Part shown: positions 41,711-51,253 of the stretch, one piece after another
How the letters are laid out: every line of letters starts with the position of its first letter
Position numbering within the stretch: the first letter of the stretch is position 1
Assembly: GCA_014803505.1 (NCBI GenBank)
Contig: JAAVBM010000060.1
Coordinates: forward strand, 1 to 64,000
Source of the DNA: a bacterium
GTDB lineage: Bacteria > Cyanobacteriota > Vampirovibrionia > Gastranaerophilales > Gastranaerophilaceae
Reading direction: 5' to 3'
Length of the DNA: 64,000 nucleotides
The notes under the pieces: generated by a model
Database searches by the model: none
Told to the model about the DNA's origin: nothing
What the model saw: only the letters and a program-made list of their open reading frames with translations
Position numbers and translations under genes: made by a program

Positions 41711-42044
41711 CTTGAACCCAGCTTTGGGTATATTCCGTAATTTCGTTTTGTACAATTTCACGTACTACGATAGCGTAGTTTATATTGACGCAATCAAGCT
41801 TTTCTATGCGTTCAACATAATATCCTTTTCCTCCGCAATTGTGACAAAAATTTTCTTCCGGTACAACTTCTCCGTTCCGAACTGTTGCAATTTCTTTCAT
41901 TCCACAGCAGGCACATCTAACCAAGTACCATTGATTTTCTATTAACTCTCCGCAATCCGGACAATAGTAGATATCTTGATCTAGTGGAACTTTGTTATGT
42001 GTACATTTTTTATTTAAATTAAAAATTTCACTCCATAGCATCAT
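41670..42044 (-). CDS. Zinc-ribbon protein, unknown function
   Basis: 124 residues with several Cys knuckles: YYCPDCGELIENQWYLVRCACCGMKE and ENFCHNCGGKGYYVE, arranged like two zinc ribbons. The C-terminal 40 residues are helical (YAIVVREIVQNEITEYTQSWVQAM). No membrane segment. The 3' end runs antisense into spmB for 41 bases. Probably a small nucleic-acid or protein-binding factor; not recognised. Confidence 0.7.
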   Translation of the reverse strand: MMLWSEIFNLNKKCTHNKVPLDQDIYYCPDCGELIENQWYLVRCACCGMKEIATVRNGEVVPEENFCHNCGGKGYYVERIEKLDCVNINYAIVVREIVQNEITEYTQSWVQAMQTTNYIPKLLK

Positions 42045-42185
42045 AGTACGGTTATAATTATATTTTTTATTTTGTCAAATATAATTATAATAGGTTTTGG
42101 AATTGTTGATTCGTGATATTTACCTAATTTTTCGCATTCTTGTTCTTATGTTAATAAATGTAACATAAATATCAAACTCTGAAAT

Positions 42186-42213
42186 TTGATACTTTTTAGA
42201 TACTTTATATAAT
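42186..42213 (+). promoter_or_regulatory. Promoter of the 42246 coiled-coil gene
   Basis: TTGATA (42186-42191), 16-base spacer, TATAAT (42208-42213); GAAGAGG ribosome site follows before the ATG at 42246. One of the best sigma-70-type promoters in the window. Confidence 0.7.
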
Positions 42214-42245
42214 CAAGAGAGATTAAAAAAGAAGAGGTCAGAGTT

Positions 42246-42638
42246 ATGGCAATATCAAATTTACAAGAAAAGTTGTTATTTTACACACAACAAAAGAGTA
42301 GAATTACTCAAAAGTTATCTGATATTCAAATGCAGCAACTATCTGCATCAAAATCTATAGCAAAAGCACAACAAGAATTTAATAATCAATTGAGTGACTT
42401 ATATTATGATGAAGACTATGGTTATGGGACTGATGAATATGCTCAGATTCTATTAGAGCTTCAAAACGATCATGAATTTGAATTGGCAAGTATCAATTCT
42501 TGGGAGTCTGAATTGGAAATTCAAAAAGAAAATTATGAAACACAATTGAATGAAATTTCCGGTTATGAACAAGCATGGCAAAAATTGTTATCTACAAACA
42601 TAAAGAACGAGTTTACATATGGAGGCGGCGGCAAATAG
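42246..42638 (+). CDS. Small coiled-coil protein
   Basis: 130 residues, two long amphipathic helices (LQEKLLFYTQQKSRITQKLSDIQMQQLSASKSIAKAQQEF and DHEFELASINSWESELEIQKENYETQLNEI) joined by an acidic, Tyr-rich turn (YYDEDYGYGTDEY), with a Gly-rich end. This looks like an antiparallel coiled coil, a shape seen in secretion chaperones and needle or filament subunits. No family is recognised. It has its own strong promoter and terminator, so is expressed alone and possibly highly. Confidence 0.65.
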   Translation: MAISNLQEKLLFYTQQKSRITQKLSDIQMQQLSASKSIAKAQQEFNNQLSDLYYDEDYGYGTDEYAQILLELQNDHEFELASINSWESELEIQKENYETQLNEISGYEQAWQKLLSTNIKNEFTYGGGGK

Positions 42639-42673
42639 AGAGAAGTAAATTGAATAGTTATTTAAAACAAAAA

Positions 42674-42700
42674 CCCGATGTTATTAACATCGGGTTTTTG
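42674..42700. terminator. Bidirectional terminator between the 42246 gene and fusA
   Basis: CCCGATGT (42674-42681), loop TATTA, ACATCGGG (42687-42694) with AAAA before and TTTTTG after; works for both convergent genes. Confidence 0.9.
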
Positions 42701-42722
42701 AATATTTGAAGTATTAACTAAA

Positions 42723-44813
42723 CTAAGCTTTAGCAGCTCCAGATTTAGAAATAATTTCATCTTCGATATTTTTAGGAACTTGTTCGTAGCATTTGAATTC
42801 CATAGAGAATGTACCACGACCTTGAGTATTAGATCTCAAGTCAGTTGCATAACCGAACATGTTAGCCAATGGAACAGTAGCTCTAACGATTACGTTACCA
42901 GTGTTACCAACAGGTTCTTGACCTTCTACTCTACCACGTCTTCTAGAAATATCACCAATGATTGTACCTGTGAATTCATCAGGGATTTCGATTTCAACTT
43001 TCATCATTGGTTCAAGGATACAAGGTTGAGCTTTTCTTGTACCTTCTTTGATTGCCATAGAACCGGCAATTTTAAATGCCATTTCAGAAGAGTCAACTTC
43101 GTGGTAAGATCCATCGTAAAGTTCAACTTTAACGTCGATCATAGGGTATCCAGCTAAGATACCGCCTTCAAGAGCTTCTTCCATACCTTTTCTTGCAGGT
43201 TCGATATATTCTTTAGGAATAGAACCACCAACGATTTTATTTTCGAATACAAATCCTGCATTTTCTTCAGCTGGAGAAATTCTGATTTTAACGTGTCCGT
43301 ATTGACCTTTACCACCTGATTGACGAGCGAATTTAGATTCTTGATCAGCGTTTCCGCGGATAGTTTCACGGTAAGCAACTTGTGGTTTACCGATGTTAGC
43401 TTCAACTTTGAATTCTCTCATCATACGGTCAACGATAATATCTAAGTGAAGTTCACCCATACCAGAGATGATTGTTTGACCTGTTTCTTCATCAGATTTA
43501 ACTCTGAATGATGGATCTTCTTCAGCAAGTTTTTGAAGAGCGATACCCATTTTATCTTGGTCAGCTTTTGTTTTTGGTTCAATAGCAACAGAGATAACAG
43601 GTTCTGGGAAAGTCATTCTTTCTAAGATGATAGGTGCTTTTTCATCACATAAAGTATCACCTGTAGTAGTATCTTTCAAACCAACTGCTGCACAGATATC
43701 ACCAGCGTAAACTTCAGATTCTTCGTGACGTTGGTCTGCATACATACGAACCAATCTTGAAATACGTTCTTTTTTACCGTTAGTAGAGTTCATAACGTAA
43801 GAACCAGAAGTGATTTTACCTGAGTAAACACGTAGGAAAGTTAAACGACCTACGAATGGGTCTGTCATAACTTTGAATGATAAAGCTGAGAATGGTTCAG
43901 AATCAGAAGAATGTCTTTCAGTTTTTGTACCATCTTCTAATTCGCCTTCGATAGCTTTAACGTCAACTGGTGATGGCATATAATCAACAACAGCGTTTAA
44001 TAATAATTGAACACCTTTGTTTTTGAATGCTGTACCACAAGTAACAGGAACAATTTTGTTATCACAAACAGCTTTTCTCAAGCCTGCTTTTAATTCATCA
44101 ATAGTGATTGAATCAGGATCTTCAAAGAATTTTTCCATCAAAGCATCATCTTCAGAAGCAATAGCTTCAACCATAGCATCATGGTATTCTTTAGCTTTTT
44201 CTGCCAATTCAGCAGGGATATCTTCTTCTTTAATATCAGTACCTAAATCGTTAGCATAGATTTCAGCTTTCATTGTCATAAGGTCAATCAAACCTGTGAA
44301 TTGATCTTCTGCACCGATAGGTAATTGGATAGGAACAGCGTTAGCACCTAATCTGTTTTGGATTTGGTCAACAACTCTGTAGAAGTCAGCACCTGTTCTG
44401 TCCATTTTGTTAACGAAAACCATACGAGGAACTTCGTATCTGTTAGCTTGTCTCCAAACTGTTTCTGATTGAGATTGAACACCGCCAACTGCGCAGAATA
44501 CAGCTACAACACCGTCTAATACACGAAGAGAACGTTCAACTTCAATTGTAAAGTCAACGTGCCCAGGGGTATCGATGATGTTGATTTGGTGGTTTTTCCA
44601 AGAAGCAGTAACCGCAGCAGATTGAATTGTGATACCACGTTCTTTTTCTTGTTCCATAAAGTCTGTTACAGCTGCACCATCGTGAGTTTCACCAATTTTG
44701 TGAGTTTTACCTGTGTAAAACAAGATACGTTCTGTAGTAGTTGTTTTACCGGCGTCGATGTGGGCTGCAATACCAATGTTTCTGATTTTTTCCAATGGAG
44801 TTAATCTTGCCAT
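42723..44813 (-). CDS. fusA: Elongation factor G
   Basis: 696 residues, the standard length. G1 [16 protein letters not shown]2 RGITIQSA, G3 DTPGHVDF, G4 NKMDRTGAD, then the domain II-V sequence ending with [27 protein letters not shown]. It moves tRNA and mRNA on the ribosome with GTP. The typical neighbours rpsL, rpsG and tuf are not adjacent. It has the bidirectional terminator at 42674. Confidence 0.98.
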   Translation of the reverse strand: MARLTPLEKIRNIGIAAHIDAGKTTTTERILFYTGKTHKIGETHDGAAVTDFMEQEKERGITIQSAAVTASWKNHQINIIDTPGHVDFTIEVERSLRVLDGVVAVFCAVGGVQSQSETVWRQANRYEVPRMVFVNKMDRTGADFYRVVDQIQNRLGANAVPIQLPIGAEDQFTGLIDLMTMKAEIYANDLGTDIKEEDIPAELAEKAKEYHDAMVEAIASEDDALMEKFFEDPDSITIDELKAGLRKAVCDNKIVPVTCGTAFKNKGVQLLLNAVVDYMPSPVDVKAIEGELEDGTKTERHSSDSEPFSALSFKVMTDPFVGRLTFLRVYSGKITSGSYVMNSTNGKKERISRLVRMYADQRHEESEVYAGDICAAVGLKDTTTGDTLCDEKAPIILERMTFPEPVISVAIEPKTKADQDKMGIALQKLAEEDPSFRVKSDEETGQTIISGMGELHLDIIVDRMMREFKVEANIGKPQVAYRETIRGNADQESKFARQSGGKGQYGHVKIRISPAEENAGFVFENKIVGGSIPKEYIEPARKGMEEALEGGILAGYPMIDVKVELYDGSYHEVDSSEMAFKIAGSMAIKEGTRKAQPCILEPMMKVEIEIPDEFTGTIIGDISRRRGRVEGQEPVGNTGNVIVRATVPLANMFGYATDLRSNTQGRGTFSMEFKCYEQVPKNIEDEIISKSGAAKA

Positions 44814-44970
44814 TTTTCTTTTTCCTTTTTCTATTTATATGTACATCGCTATTTTATATTTAGCCTCATTAAAATTATCCCATAAACATGTTATTTTTCA
44901 AATAATAACCGAGTTTTTATGAATGATTATTACATTTGGCAAAATTTATTTTTATTGGATTTATAATATT

Positions 44971-45783
44971 ATGCGAATTCAGTCTATAAATACTAATTTT
45001 TCATATATAGTATCAAAGAAAAATAGTCCTTCTTTCGGGTCCACTGATAGGTTTTATGTCCGAGAAGATGGGAAGGAAATTGGAAATAATACTTGGCTTT
45101 TTCGAGAAGATCTTCCTTGGCATGAGCTTGCAGAATTTGAAATAGGTCACTTTAAAGATAAAGAAAAAGTTAATATTATACAATTTGCATCTTCTGATGG
45201 TTCGGAAGGTTATACTAAAATTATTTCTTTATTGGAAAATCCAAAAAGAAAAAATGTAGATAAATTTTTTCCTATTCAGGCCTATGATATTGATAATTAT
45301 ATTGTTCACAAAGCGCAAGGTGGAGAAATTGCACTTTCAGAAAGAGATTTTTACAGATTAGCTAATAATTCGATAAGTCTTTCAAAATATTTTTCAAGGA
45401 TAGCTACTTCTTATGATGATTATTTATATGATGTTTACAGGCGTGATATTTTAAGTGAAAAACAAGCGGTAACTCTTCCTGGAAATTTTAATGTTTCAGA
45501 TAACTTAAGAGATAAAATAGTTTTTCAATTAGGTGATATGTTTGAAATTTTACCTAAAATTAAAGATAATTCTAATACGATTTTAATGTGCAGAAACATA
45601 TTAGGATATTTTGCTGATAACGATGCGAAAATTGAAGAATTTGTTCAAACTGCAGGCAAAGTTTTAAAAAGAGGTAGTTTGTTTACGATTGGTAAAATTG
45701 ACACAACATTTACAAATATAGAATCTTTATTGAATAAAAATAATTTCTTAAAGATGATGAATAATGTATTTTTAAAGATTTAA
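44971..45783 (+). CDS. CheR-like SAM-dependent methyltransferase domain protein
   Basis: 270 residues from ATG 44971 (the track start at 44923 adds an unlikely hydrophobic stretch). The opening MRIQSINTNFSYIVSKKNSPSFGS is a low-complexity leader with an SFG motif. The core follows CheR: NIIQFASSDGSEGYT (SAM loop), PIQAYDIDNYIVHKAQ, ISLSKYF, IVFQLGDMFEILP and ILMCRNILGYFADNDAKIEEFVQTAGKVLKRGSLFTIG. CheR methylates glutamates of chemoreceptors, but no receptor or che gene is in the window, so the substrate is open. The upstream DNA has TATAAT at 44962 almost touching the ATG and no ribosome site. Confidence 0.65.
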   Translation: MRIQSINTNFSYIVSKKNSPSFGSTDRFYVREDGKEIGNNTWLFREDLPWHELAEFEIGHFKDKEKVNIIQFASSDGSEGYTKIISLLENPKRKNVDKFFPIQAYDIDNYIVHKAQGGEIALSERDFYRLANNSISLSKYFSRIATSYDDYLYDVYRRDILSEKQAVTLPGNFNVSDNLRDKIVFQLGDMFEILPKIKDNSNTILMCRNILGYFADNDAKIEEFVQTAGKVLKRGSLFTIGKIDTTFTNIESLLNKNNFLKMMNNVFLKI

Positions 45784-45808
45784 TTTAGTTTAATTATGAA
45801 TTATGCTT

Positions 45809-46516
45809 CTATATTCCGACGCTCAAACCTGCGCAAAGGTTTATTGATTGCCCGGTTATACCTTTTGCGTCATTAGAAATTAAATATTTTACAAGTCCGG
45901 CAACCTCTTCAGGCGCGACAAAACGTCGTTGAGGAATACATTCTAAAATTTCTTGTTCTGAAAATTCGCTATCTTCTATCGAATTTTTGCCCAAGTCTGT
46001 ATCAACCCAACCGGGGTTGATTGTGTTTACGGTGATTCCGTATTCCGCAAGTTCTAATCCTGTCGCTTTTGACAGTCCGATTAGTCCTGATTTTGTTGCA
46101 GAATAAAGGCTTGCATAGGCTTCTCCCATCACTCCTGATATTGACCCTATATTTATAATTCTTCCGAATTTATTAGCTTTCATATGTAGTACTGCTCGGG
46201 ATATTAAATATATTGGGGCTTTAAAATTAACAGCAATTATATGGTTTAGTTTAGAAATTTCGGTTTCATCTATAGCATTATAAATATATTCTCCCGCATT
46301 ATTTATAAGAATATCTATATTTTTATCTTCAATAAAATCTCCGAGTTTTATTAAATCTTCTTCTGATGAAAGATCACATATACAATAACCTGCATTATTA
46401 AAACTTTTTAAAGCCTTTTCATTGCGTGCAGTTACATAAACATTGCCAATGTCTTTTAAGTTTTCTGCTATAGTTTTGCCAATTCCTTTTGATGCTCCAG
46501 TTACTAAAATATTCAT
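45809..46516 (-). CDS. Short-chain dehydrogenase/reductase
   Basis: 235 residues of the classical SDR type. TGASKGIGKTIAENL binds NAD(P), ILINNAGEYI, INIGSISGVMGE with the catalytic Ser, YSATKSG with catalytic Tyr and Lys, and NTINPGWVDTDLGK. Similar to FabG-type 3-oxoacyl-ACP reductases, but the substrate is not fixed by sequence. Its ATG overlaps the tcdA stop by one base, so they are co-translated. Confidence 0.9.
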   Translation of the reverse strand: MNILVTGASKGIGKTIAENLKDIGNVYVTARNEKALKSFNNAGYCICDLSSEEDLIKLGDFIEDKNIDILINNAGEYIYNAIDETEISKLNHIIAVNFKAPIYLISRAVLHMKANKFGRIINIGSISGVMGEAYASLYSATKSGLIGLSKATGLELAEYGITVNTINPGWVDTDLGKNSIEDSEFSEQEILECIPQRRFVAPEEVAGLVKYLISNDAKGITGQSINLCAGLSVGI

Positions 46517-47277
46517 TATTTATAATCCTTTAAGAAACTTTGTACGATATAATATGCCATATAAATCCCTGCGGTTGAAGCAACGAAAGGGGTTGATGAT
46601 GGTGTTATTTTGTTGAATTCAATTTCTAAGCCGTTTTTAGTTGTTATTTGTTCCAATTCACTTAATTTTTCTTGAACAAAAGGCTTTTCTCTGCTTGTTA
46701 CAACCGTTATACCTTCTGTAATTCCGAGTTTTTTAAGTTGATAAATTACGTTAGATACAAATGGTGCATTTTTATTTTCAATATCTTTTAAATCTGAAAT
46801 ATATAGTTGTGTAGGATCAATTCTATTTCCTGCACCCATTGAGCAAATAATTGGAATATTATTTTGATAGCAGGAGTTTATTAAATGGATTTTGGAACGC
46901 ATTGTATCGATTGCATCTGCAACATAATCATATTTTTCTTTTGAAAAATCGATAGCAAGTTCTTCGTCGTTATAAAAATCATCAATAATTTTTATATTAA
47001 TTTCGGGATTGATATCTTTTAGCCTTTTTTCAAAGAGAGCTGTTTTTTTCTCACCGATAGTTGAGTTTAGCGCAATAATTTGTCTGTTGATATTTGACTG
47101 CGAAACTGTATCAAAATCAATAATAGTAAGGTTGCCAATACCGGTTCTGGCTAAAGCTTCGGCACAAAAGCCTCCAACTCCGCCCAGTCCAAAGACTGCT
47201 ACATTTTTGGTTGACAGTATCTTTTGATTATTTTCTCCCCAGAAAAGAGAATTTCTTTCAAATGTTTTAATATTCAT
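46516..47277 (-). CDS. tcdA: tRNA threonylcarbamoyladenosine dehydratase (ThiF/E1-like)
   Basis: 253 residues. N-terminal RNSLFWGENNQKIL, the ATP-binding VAVFGLGGVGGFCAEALARTGIGN, DFDTVSQSNINRQ, ADAIDTMRSKIHLI and SMGAGNRIDPTQL are the TcdA/CsdL signature. It cyclises t6A37 to ct6A in ANN-decoding tRNAs using ATP. The final GIYMAYYIVQSFL is the family's C-terminal hydrophobic segment. ThiF and HesA are related alternatives; the RIDPTQL block favours TcdA. Confidence 0.87.
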   Translation of the reverse strand: MNIKTFERNSLFWGENNQKILSTKNVAVFGLGGVGGFCAEALARTGIGNLTIIDFDTVSQSNINRQIIALNSTIGEKKTALFEKRLKDINPEINIKIIDDFYNDEELAIDFSKEKYDYVADAIDTMRSKIHLINSCYQNNIPIICSMGAGNRIDPTQLYISDLKDIENKNAPFVSNVIYQLKKLGITEGITVVTSREKPFVQEKLSELEQITTKNGLEIEFNKITPSSTPFVASTAGIYMAYYIVQSFLKDYK

Positions 47278-47310
47278 AATTTAATTTTAAAACAAAAATA
47301 GTTATTTTAG

Positions 47311-47505
47311 TTATTTATATTCAGTATTTTTTATTTGCTGACAGATTTTTTCGTGATTGGCTCTTAATGTTAAAGAGTCTAGAGAATTTTTTTGTGGATT
47401 ATTTTTATTTCGCATTTTTCGGCCTGTTATTCCCAAGCCTACAGAACCGGCACTAACCAGTGTTCCTGTTAAAACTATTCCACATATAAGAGCTCTGACT
47501 TTCAT
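47311..47505 (-). CDS. Small membrane or secreted protein
   Basis: 64 residues: a hydrophobic N-terminal segment (ALICGIVLTGTLVSAGSVGLGI) that could be a signal or single anchor, then a basic, hydrophilic tail (GRKMRNKNNPQKNS). GGAAG precedes the ATG on the minus strand. It lies after the secG terminator and before tcdA. The small size leaves doubt that it is a gene. Confidence 0.5.
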   Translation of the reverse strand: MKVRALICGIVLTGTLVSAGSVGLGITGRKMRNKNNPQKNSLDSLTLRANHEKICQQIKNTEYK

Positions 47506-47528
47506 ATCTTCCTTAAAAATTAAAAAAT

Positions 47529-47552
47529 CCCCAAAGTTTGTTTGGGGATTTT
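47529..47552 (-). terminator. Terminator after secG
   Basis: CCCCAAA (47529-47535) and TTTGGGG (47541-47547) pair; on the minus strand the hairpin is followed by ATTTTTTA. It ends the NrtR-secG transcript. Confidence 0.8.
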
Positions 47553-47576
47553 AGTATTAAAATTTTAATTATACTT

Positions 47577-47801
47577 TTATTTTATGATTCCAAATCCAAT
47601 TAAAAATGTTGAAAGAATAAATATAGCACAAATAATTCCTGTTAATTTATTCAAACCTTTTTCAGCACTTTTTTGAGATGCAAATACTTGAGATGCTCCT
47701 CCGATTCCTCCAATACCGTCACCTTTTGGCGAATGTAAAAGAATTAAAATTATTAAAAGTACTGCTGAAATTGTTTCTATTGCCCAAAATATATTAGCCA
47801 T
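47577..47801 (-). CDS. secG: Preprotein translocase subunit SecG
   Basis: 74 residues with two membrane helices (IFWAIETISAVLLIILILLHS and LTGIICAIFILSTFLIGFGII) and between them the conserved PKGDGIGGIGGASQVFASQKSAEKGLNKLT loop. This is the SecG/Sec61-beta partner of SecYE in protein export. Its start overlaps the stop of the Nudix gene by one base. Confidence 0.95.
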   Translation of the reverse strand: MANIFWAIETISAVLLIILILLHSPKGDGIGGIGGASQVFASQKSAEKGLNKLTGIICAIFILSTFLIGFGIIK

Positions 47802-48481
47802 TATTTATTTTTCTCCTTTTTTATAAAGTGTGCTCTTTTAGAGTTTAATTCAATATTTTCAAAAGTATATAGCCTTGCAGGACGTTTTGAAGAGGATTTA
47901 GTATATTCTTCCAACTCAATCAATCCGTTAGTAGCAAGAGCTTTCTTTCTGAAGTTACGTTTATCCAGTTTTTTCTGCATAATAAGTTCATAAGACTTCT
48001 GCATTTCAGTTAGAGTGAATTTTTGTGGAAGTAACTGATATGCTACCGGACAAAGTTCAAGTCTTTCTCTGGTTCTTTTTAGAGAATATTGAATAATTTC
48101 TTTGTGGTCAAATGCTAAAGCTGGTAAATCGCTGATTTTGTGCCAACCAAGTTCAGGAGAAGATATGATTTTCAAATCTTCAGATCTAACTAATGCGAAA
48201 TATGCACAAGTGATTACACGAGCGTTAGGGTGACGTAATGGGTCGCCGAAGGTATATAATTGTTCAAGATAAATGTTATCTACTGCAGTTTTTTCTTTTA
48301 AAACGCGTAAAGCCGCATCATCAAGGTTTTCAGATAGTCTTACGTAACCTCCAGGGATTGCCCATTTACCCTTGAATGGTTCATTCGCACGTTTTACAAG
48401 TAAAACTTGCAGTGCATTATTTTTTATAGTCAAAATTACAACGTCGACTGTAATTTCGTGGGTTTTGGTTTCGTTAAACAT
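47801..48481 (-). CDS. NrtR-like Nudix/winged-helix regulator
   Basis: 226 residues. N-terminal Nudix domain (VVILTIKNNALQVLLVKRANEPFKGKWAIPGGYVRLSENLDDAALRVLKEKT) followed by a C-terminal winged helix (FTLTEMQKSYELIMQKKLDKRNFRKKAL). The Nudix box should end REUxEE; here it is RVLKEK, so two catalytic Glu are lost. That fits NrtR-type repressors, which bind ADP-ribose and control NAD genes. No NAD gene is adjacent except the distant pncC. It shares an operon with secG. Confidence 0.85.
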   Translation of the reverse strand: MFNETKTHEITVDVVILTIKNNALQVLLVKRANEPFKGKWAIPGGYVRLSENLDDAALRVLKEKTAVDNIYLEQLYTFGDPLRHPNARVITCAYFALVRSEDLKIISSPELGWHKISDLPALAFDHKEIIQYSLKRTRERLELCPVAYQLLPQKFTLTEMQKSYELIMQKKLDKRNFRKKALATNGLIELEEYTKSSSKRPARLYTFENIELNSKRAHFIKKEKNK

Positions 48482-48655
48482 TCTTTTTATCCTTCGCCAT
48501 TTAATTATAAATATATAATAAACATAGTTATTTCAATTAATCAATTTATTAAAATTGTTAATATTTATTTACAAACTTCGTTATTTTATGCAATTCGTAT
48601 ATATTTTTTATCTTTATATATATACAGGGGAAATCACAATAAAAAGTCGGGGAAC

Positions 48656-49462
48656 ATGTACTATCCAATATTTAATTGTAATATGAATTATCACAGCAAT
48701 CCCTTTGCTAGAGGATGTTTTGGCTTGAATAATCAAATGAGTTATTTGGCCGGAATGAATTTTGGTTCAGCCTTGTTGTCTGGAATTTCTCTTTTCTCTA
48801 ATAGAGGAACAGGATATTATCCACAAACTTTTAATCCTTATTCTCAGTTTGCATTAAATAATCCTTTTATAAGTGGGGCAATATTTAATACACCTATATA
48901 TTCAACTCCAAGTTATAGAAGTCCGATAGTTTATCCATATTTTTCCGGTGAAGGATATGGAGCATTGGCATCATCATTTGATTATAATTCCAAGAAATCA
49001 AATGATAGTAGTAAAAGCTTTAATACTAGTGGTAACGGCTATAAGCTTGGAACATCAAAAATTAAACCAGGATTGTTAAAAGGCAATCTTGTTGGTAAAG
49101 AAGATTTGATTGTAGAACTCTGTAAAAAATATAATGTTGATGTTGCACTTGTCGTTACTATAATAGGACAAGAATCAGGTTTTGGAACAAGCAATCTTGC
49201 CAAACATAATAATTTTATGGGGTATAAAGCTTCAGGTGATTTAGGGAAAAATCCAAAAGGTTTTGGGTATTTTTCAACTGTAGAAAAAGGTTTAGATACA
49301 GCGATAAAGAATCTTTCTAAATATCCCAAAAGATATGCTTCTGTAAAAAAAGCTGATATGAATAATATTGATGCTATTGGTAAAATTTATTGTGAAGGCA
49401 GTTCATATTCTGCTGCTGTGAAAAATTTATATAATACTACCGTTAAAAGTTATTTAGCTTAA
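48656..49462 (+). CDS. Glucosaminidase-domain protein (GH73-like)
   Basis: 268 residues from ATG 48656 (GGGG just upstream); the track's 48407 start runs antisense through the Nudix gene. The first 150 residues are Asn/Tyr/Phe/Ser-rich low complexity. The C-terminal domain has LIVELCKKYNVDVALVVTIIGQESGFGTSNLAKHNNFMGYK with the catalytic Glu in QESGFG, then KGFGYFSTVEKGLDTAIKNL. This is a peptidoglycan hydrolase core like LytG/FlgJ-C. There is no obvious signal peptide, so how it reaches the wall is unclear. Confidence 0.75.
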   Translation: MYYPIFNCNMNYHSNPFARGCFGLNNQMSYLAGMNFGSALLSGISLFSNRGTGYYPQTFNPYSQFALNNPFISGAIFNTPIYSTPSYRSPIVYPYFSGEGYGALASSFDYNSKKSNDSSKSFNTSGNGYKLGTSKIKPGLLKGNLVGKEDLIVELCKKYNVDVALVVTIIGQESGFGTSNLAKHNNFMGYKASGDLGKNPKGFGYFSTVEKGLDTAIKNLSKYPKRYASVKKADMNNIDAIGKIYCEGSSYSAAVKNLYNTTVKSYLA

Positions 49463-49562
49463 ATCCATTAATATTTAATTACAAAAAGTACATATTTTCT
49501 TGAAGTCTTATATTTTTTTGTGTACTCTTATTGCATGTAACCGAGTTTTTGGAAAGGGAAAA

Positions 49563-50426
49563 ATGGATAAGGGATATATTGAAAACGGCTTTATCGTTGA
49601 CTTAACCGCAACTAAAAAGGTTTCTGATGTGATTTATGAACTCTCAAGAGTTATGGACATGCCTGAATCAAAAGGTAAATGTATGTGTTTGAAGTTAGGG
49701 GCTATAGTTCTTAATCAGAATGAGTTAACAAGTATTAAAGCACTTATTGAATTGATGGGTGCGCAGCTTTCTTTTATAAGCACAAGTTCAACTGAAACTT
49801 TGGAAGCTGCAACAACTTTGGAAATTAAAGTTTCTGAATTTACTAATGAAATTGAAGCGCCATCATTTGATAAAAAAAGCTTGACAGAAGAAGAAGTTTC
49901 ACAGGCTTTGGATAGTGTTTTTGGAGAAAAAGTTGATGTAAACGAATCTTCAGATGATGAGATTTCACCTATTGTTCAAAGTAATGAAGTTATTGAGGTG
50001 GATGTAGAATATCAAGAATCTAAAGAAAGAAAAGATGAAGAGCTTACTGCGTTGAAAAACGAAGCGGAAACTCTTCCTACTCTTTATATAAGAAGAACAA
50101 TACGTTCAGGACAAAGTATTTCTTCTGATGGAAATATTATTGTTATAGGAGATGTAAATCCGGGGTCCGAAATTATTGCAAAAGGTGATATTACAGTTTG
50201 GGGAATCCTTGGTGGTATAGCTCATGCTGGTTCTGAAGGTAATAACTATGCAAGAATAAGAGCTCTAAAACTTAATCCTGTTCAAATCAGAATAGGTGAA
50301 GTTTTTGCAAGACGTCCGGATACTGTAAATCTTCCTTATATTCAAAAAACAAGTGAATATATTCCGGAAGAAGCATTTACATATAGAGGCAGTATTGTTA
50401 TAAGAAAAATACATGAAGGTAATTAA
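49563..50426 (+). CDS. minC: Septum site-determining protein MinC
   Basis: 287 residues from ATG 49563, with GGAAAGGG upstream; the track start at 49500 adds 21 residues. The N-terminal domain (residues 1-100) is MinC_N-like, then an acidic linker of about 80 residues, then the right-handed beta-helix: LYIRRTIRSGQSISSDGNIIVIGDVNPGSEIIAKGDITVWGILGGIAHAG. MinC blocks FtsZ polymerisation away from mid-cell when bound to MinD. It leads the minCDE operon; minD starts ten bases after its stop. Confidence 0.92.
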   Translation: MDKGYIENGFIVDLTATKKVSDVIYELSRVMDMPESKGKCMCLKLGAIVLNQNELTSIKALIELMGAQLSFISTSSTETLEAATTLEIKVSEFTNEIEAPSFDKKSLTEEEVSQALDSVFGEKVDVNESSDDEISPIVQSNEVIEVDVEYQESKERKDEELTALKNEAETLPTLYIRRTIRSGQSISSDGNIIVIGDVNPGSEIIAKGDITVWGILGGIAHAGSEGNNYARIRALKLNPVQIRIGEVFARRPDTVNLPYIQKTSEYIPEEAFTYRGSIVIRKIHEGN

Positions 50427-50436
50427 GGAGAAATAA

Positions 50437-51252
50437 ATGAGTGGTAGAGTAATAGTAATTACATCCGGTAAAGGCGGCGTTGGTAAAACTACTACTAATG
50501 CTAATATCGGTACCGCCCTTGCTAGAGCAGGTAACAAGGTTGTTATGATTGATACTGACCTTGGTCTTAGAAATTTGGATCTGCTTTTGGGTTTGGAAAA
50601 TAGAATAGTTTATACAATTGTTGATGTTGTGGAAGAACGTTGTAAATTGAAACAAGCTCTTGTTAAGGATAAGAAAAATCCGAATCTTTGTTTGCTTGCA
50701 GCAGCTCAAACCAGAGATAAAACTGCAGTTACAGAAGAACAATTGAAAGATATTTGTGATAAGTTAAAAGAAGACTTTGACTATATTCTTGTTGACTGTC
50801 CTGCTGGTATTGAACAAGGGTTCCAAAATGCAGTTGCCGGAGCAACAGAAGCTATTGTTGTTACGACTCCCGAAATGTCAGCTGTTCGTGACGCTGATCG
50901 AATTATCGGACTTCTTGAAGCTAAAGAAGAAATTACATCTTATAAATTACTTCTAAACAGAGTTCGACCAAACTTGATTAAATCTAATGATATGATGAGT
51001 GTAGAAGATGTTGTTGAAATCCTTTCTGCGGATCTTATTGGTATTATTCCTGAGGATACAGGTATTATTACTTCAACAAATAAAGGCGAACCGATTGTTA
51101 ATGATGAAAAATCTTTAGCTGGTACAGCTTATAGAAATGTTGCACAACGTATTATGGGTAATGATGTTCCTTTCTTAAATTTAGAAGATGAGACAAGTGT
51201 TCTTGCTAAAGTTAAGAAATTCTTATCTAACCTTGTAGGTAAGGAGAAGTAA
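50437..51252 (+). CDS. minD: Septum site-determining ATPase MinD
   Basis: 271 residues, standard. Deviant Walker A ITSGKGGVGKTTTNAN, DTDLGLRNLDLLLGLE, YILVDCPAGIEQGFQNA and TTPEMSAVRDADRIIGLLE. The C-terminus AKVKKFLSNLVGK is the amphipathic membrane-targeting helix. MinD binds the membrane with ATP and recruits MinC; MinE releases it. minE follows with a one-base gap. Confidence 0.98.
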   Translation: MSGRVIVITSGKGGVGKTTTNANIGTALARAGNKVVMIDTDLGLRNLDLLLGLENRIVYTIVDVVEERCKLKQALVKDKKNPNLCLLAAAQTRDKTAVTEEQLKDICDKLKEDFDYILVDCPAGIEQGFQNAVAGATEAIVVTTPEMSAVRDADRIIGLLEAKEEITSYKLLLNRVRPNLIKSNDMMSVEDVVEILSADLIGIIPEDTGIITSTNKGEPIVNDEKSLAGTAYRNVAQRIMGNDVPFLNLEDETSVLAKVKKFLSNLVGKEK

Positions 51253-51253
51253 G

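Noticed and set aside
43154-43405. 83-residue minus-strand ORF inside fusA
   Set aside because: Same-strand out-of-frame shadow of a highly conserved gene.
48407-49462. Full-length 351-residue ORF from 48407
   Set aside because: The first 83 codons run antisense through the Nudix gene; ATG 48656 follows a G-rich ribosome site.
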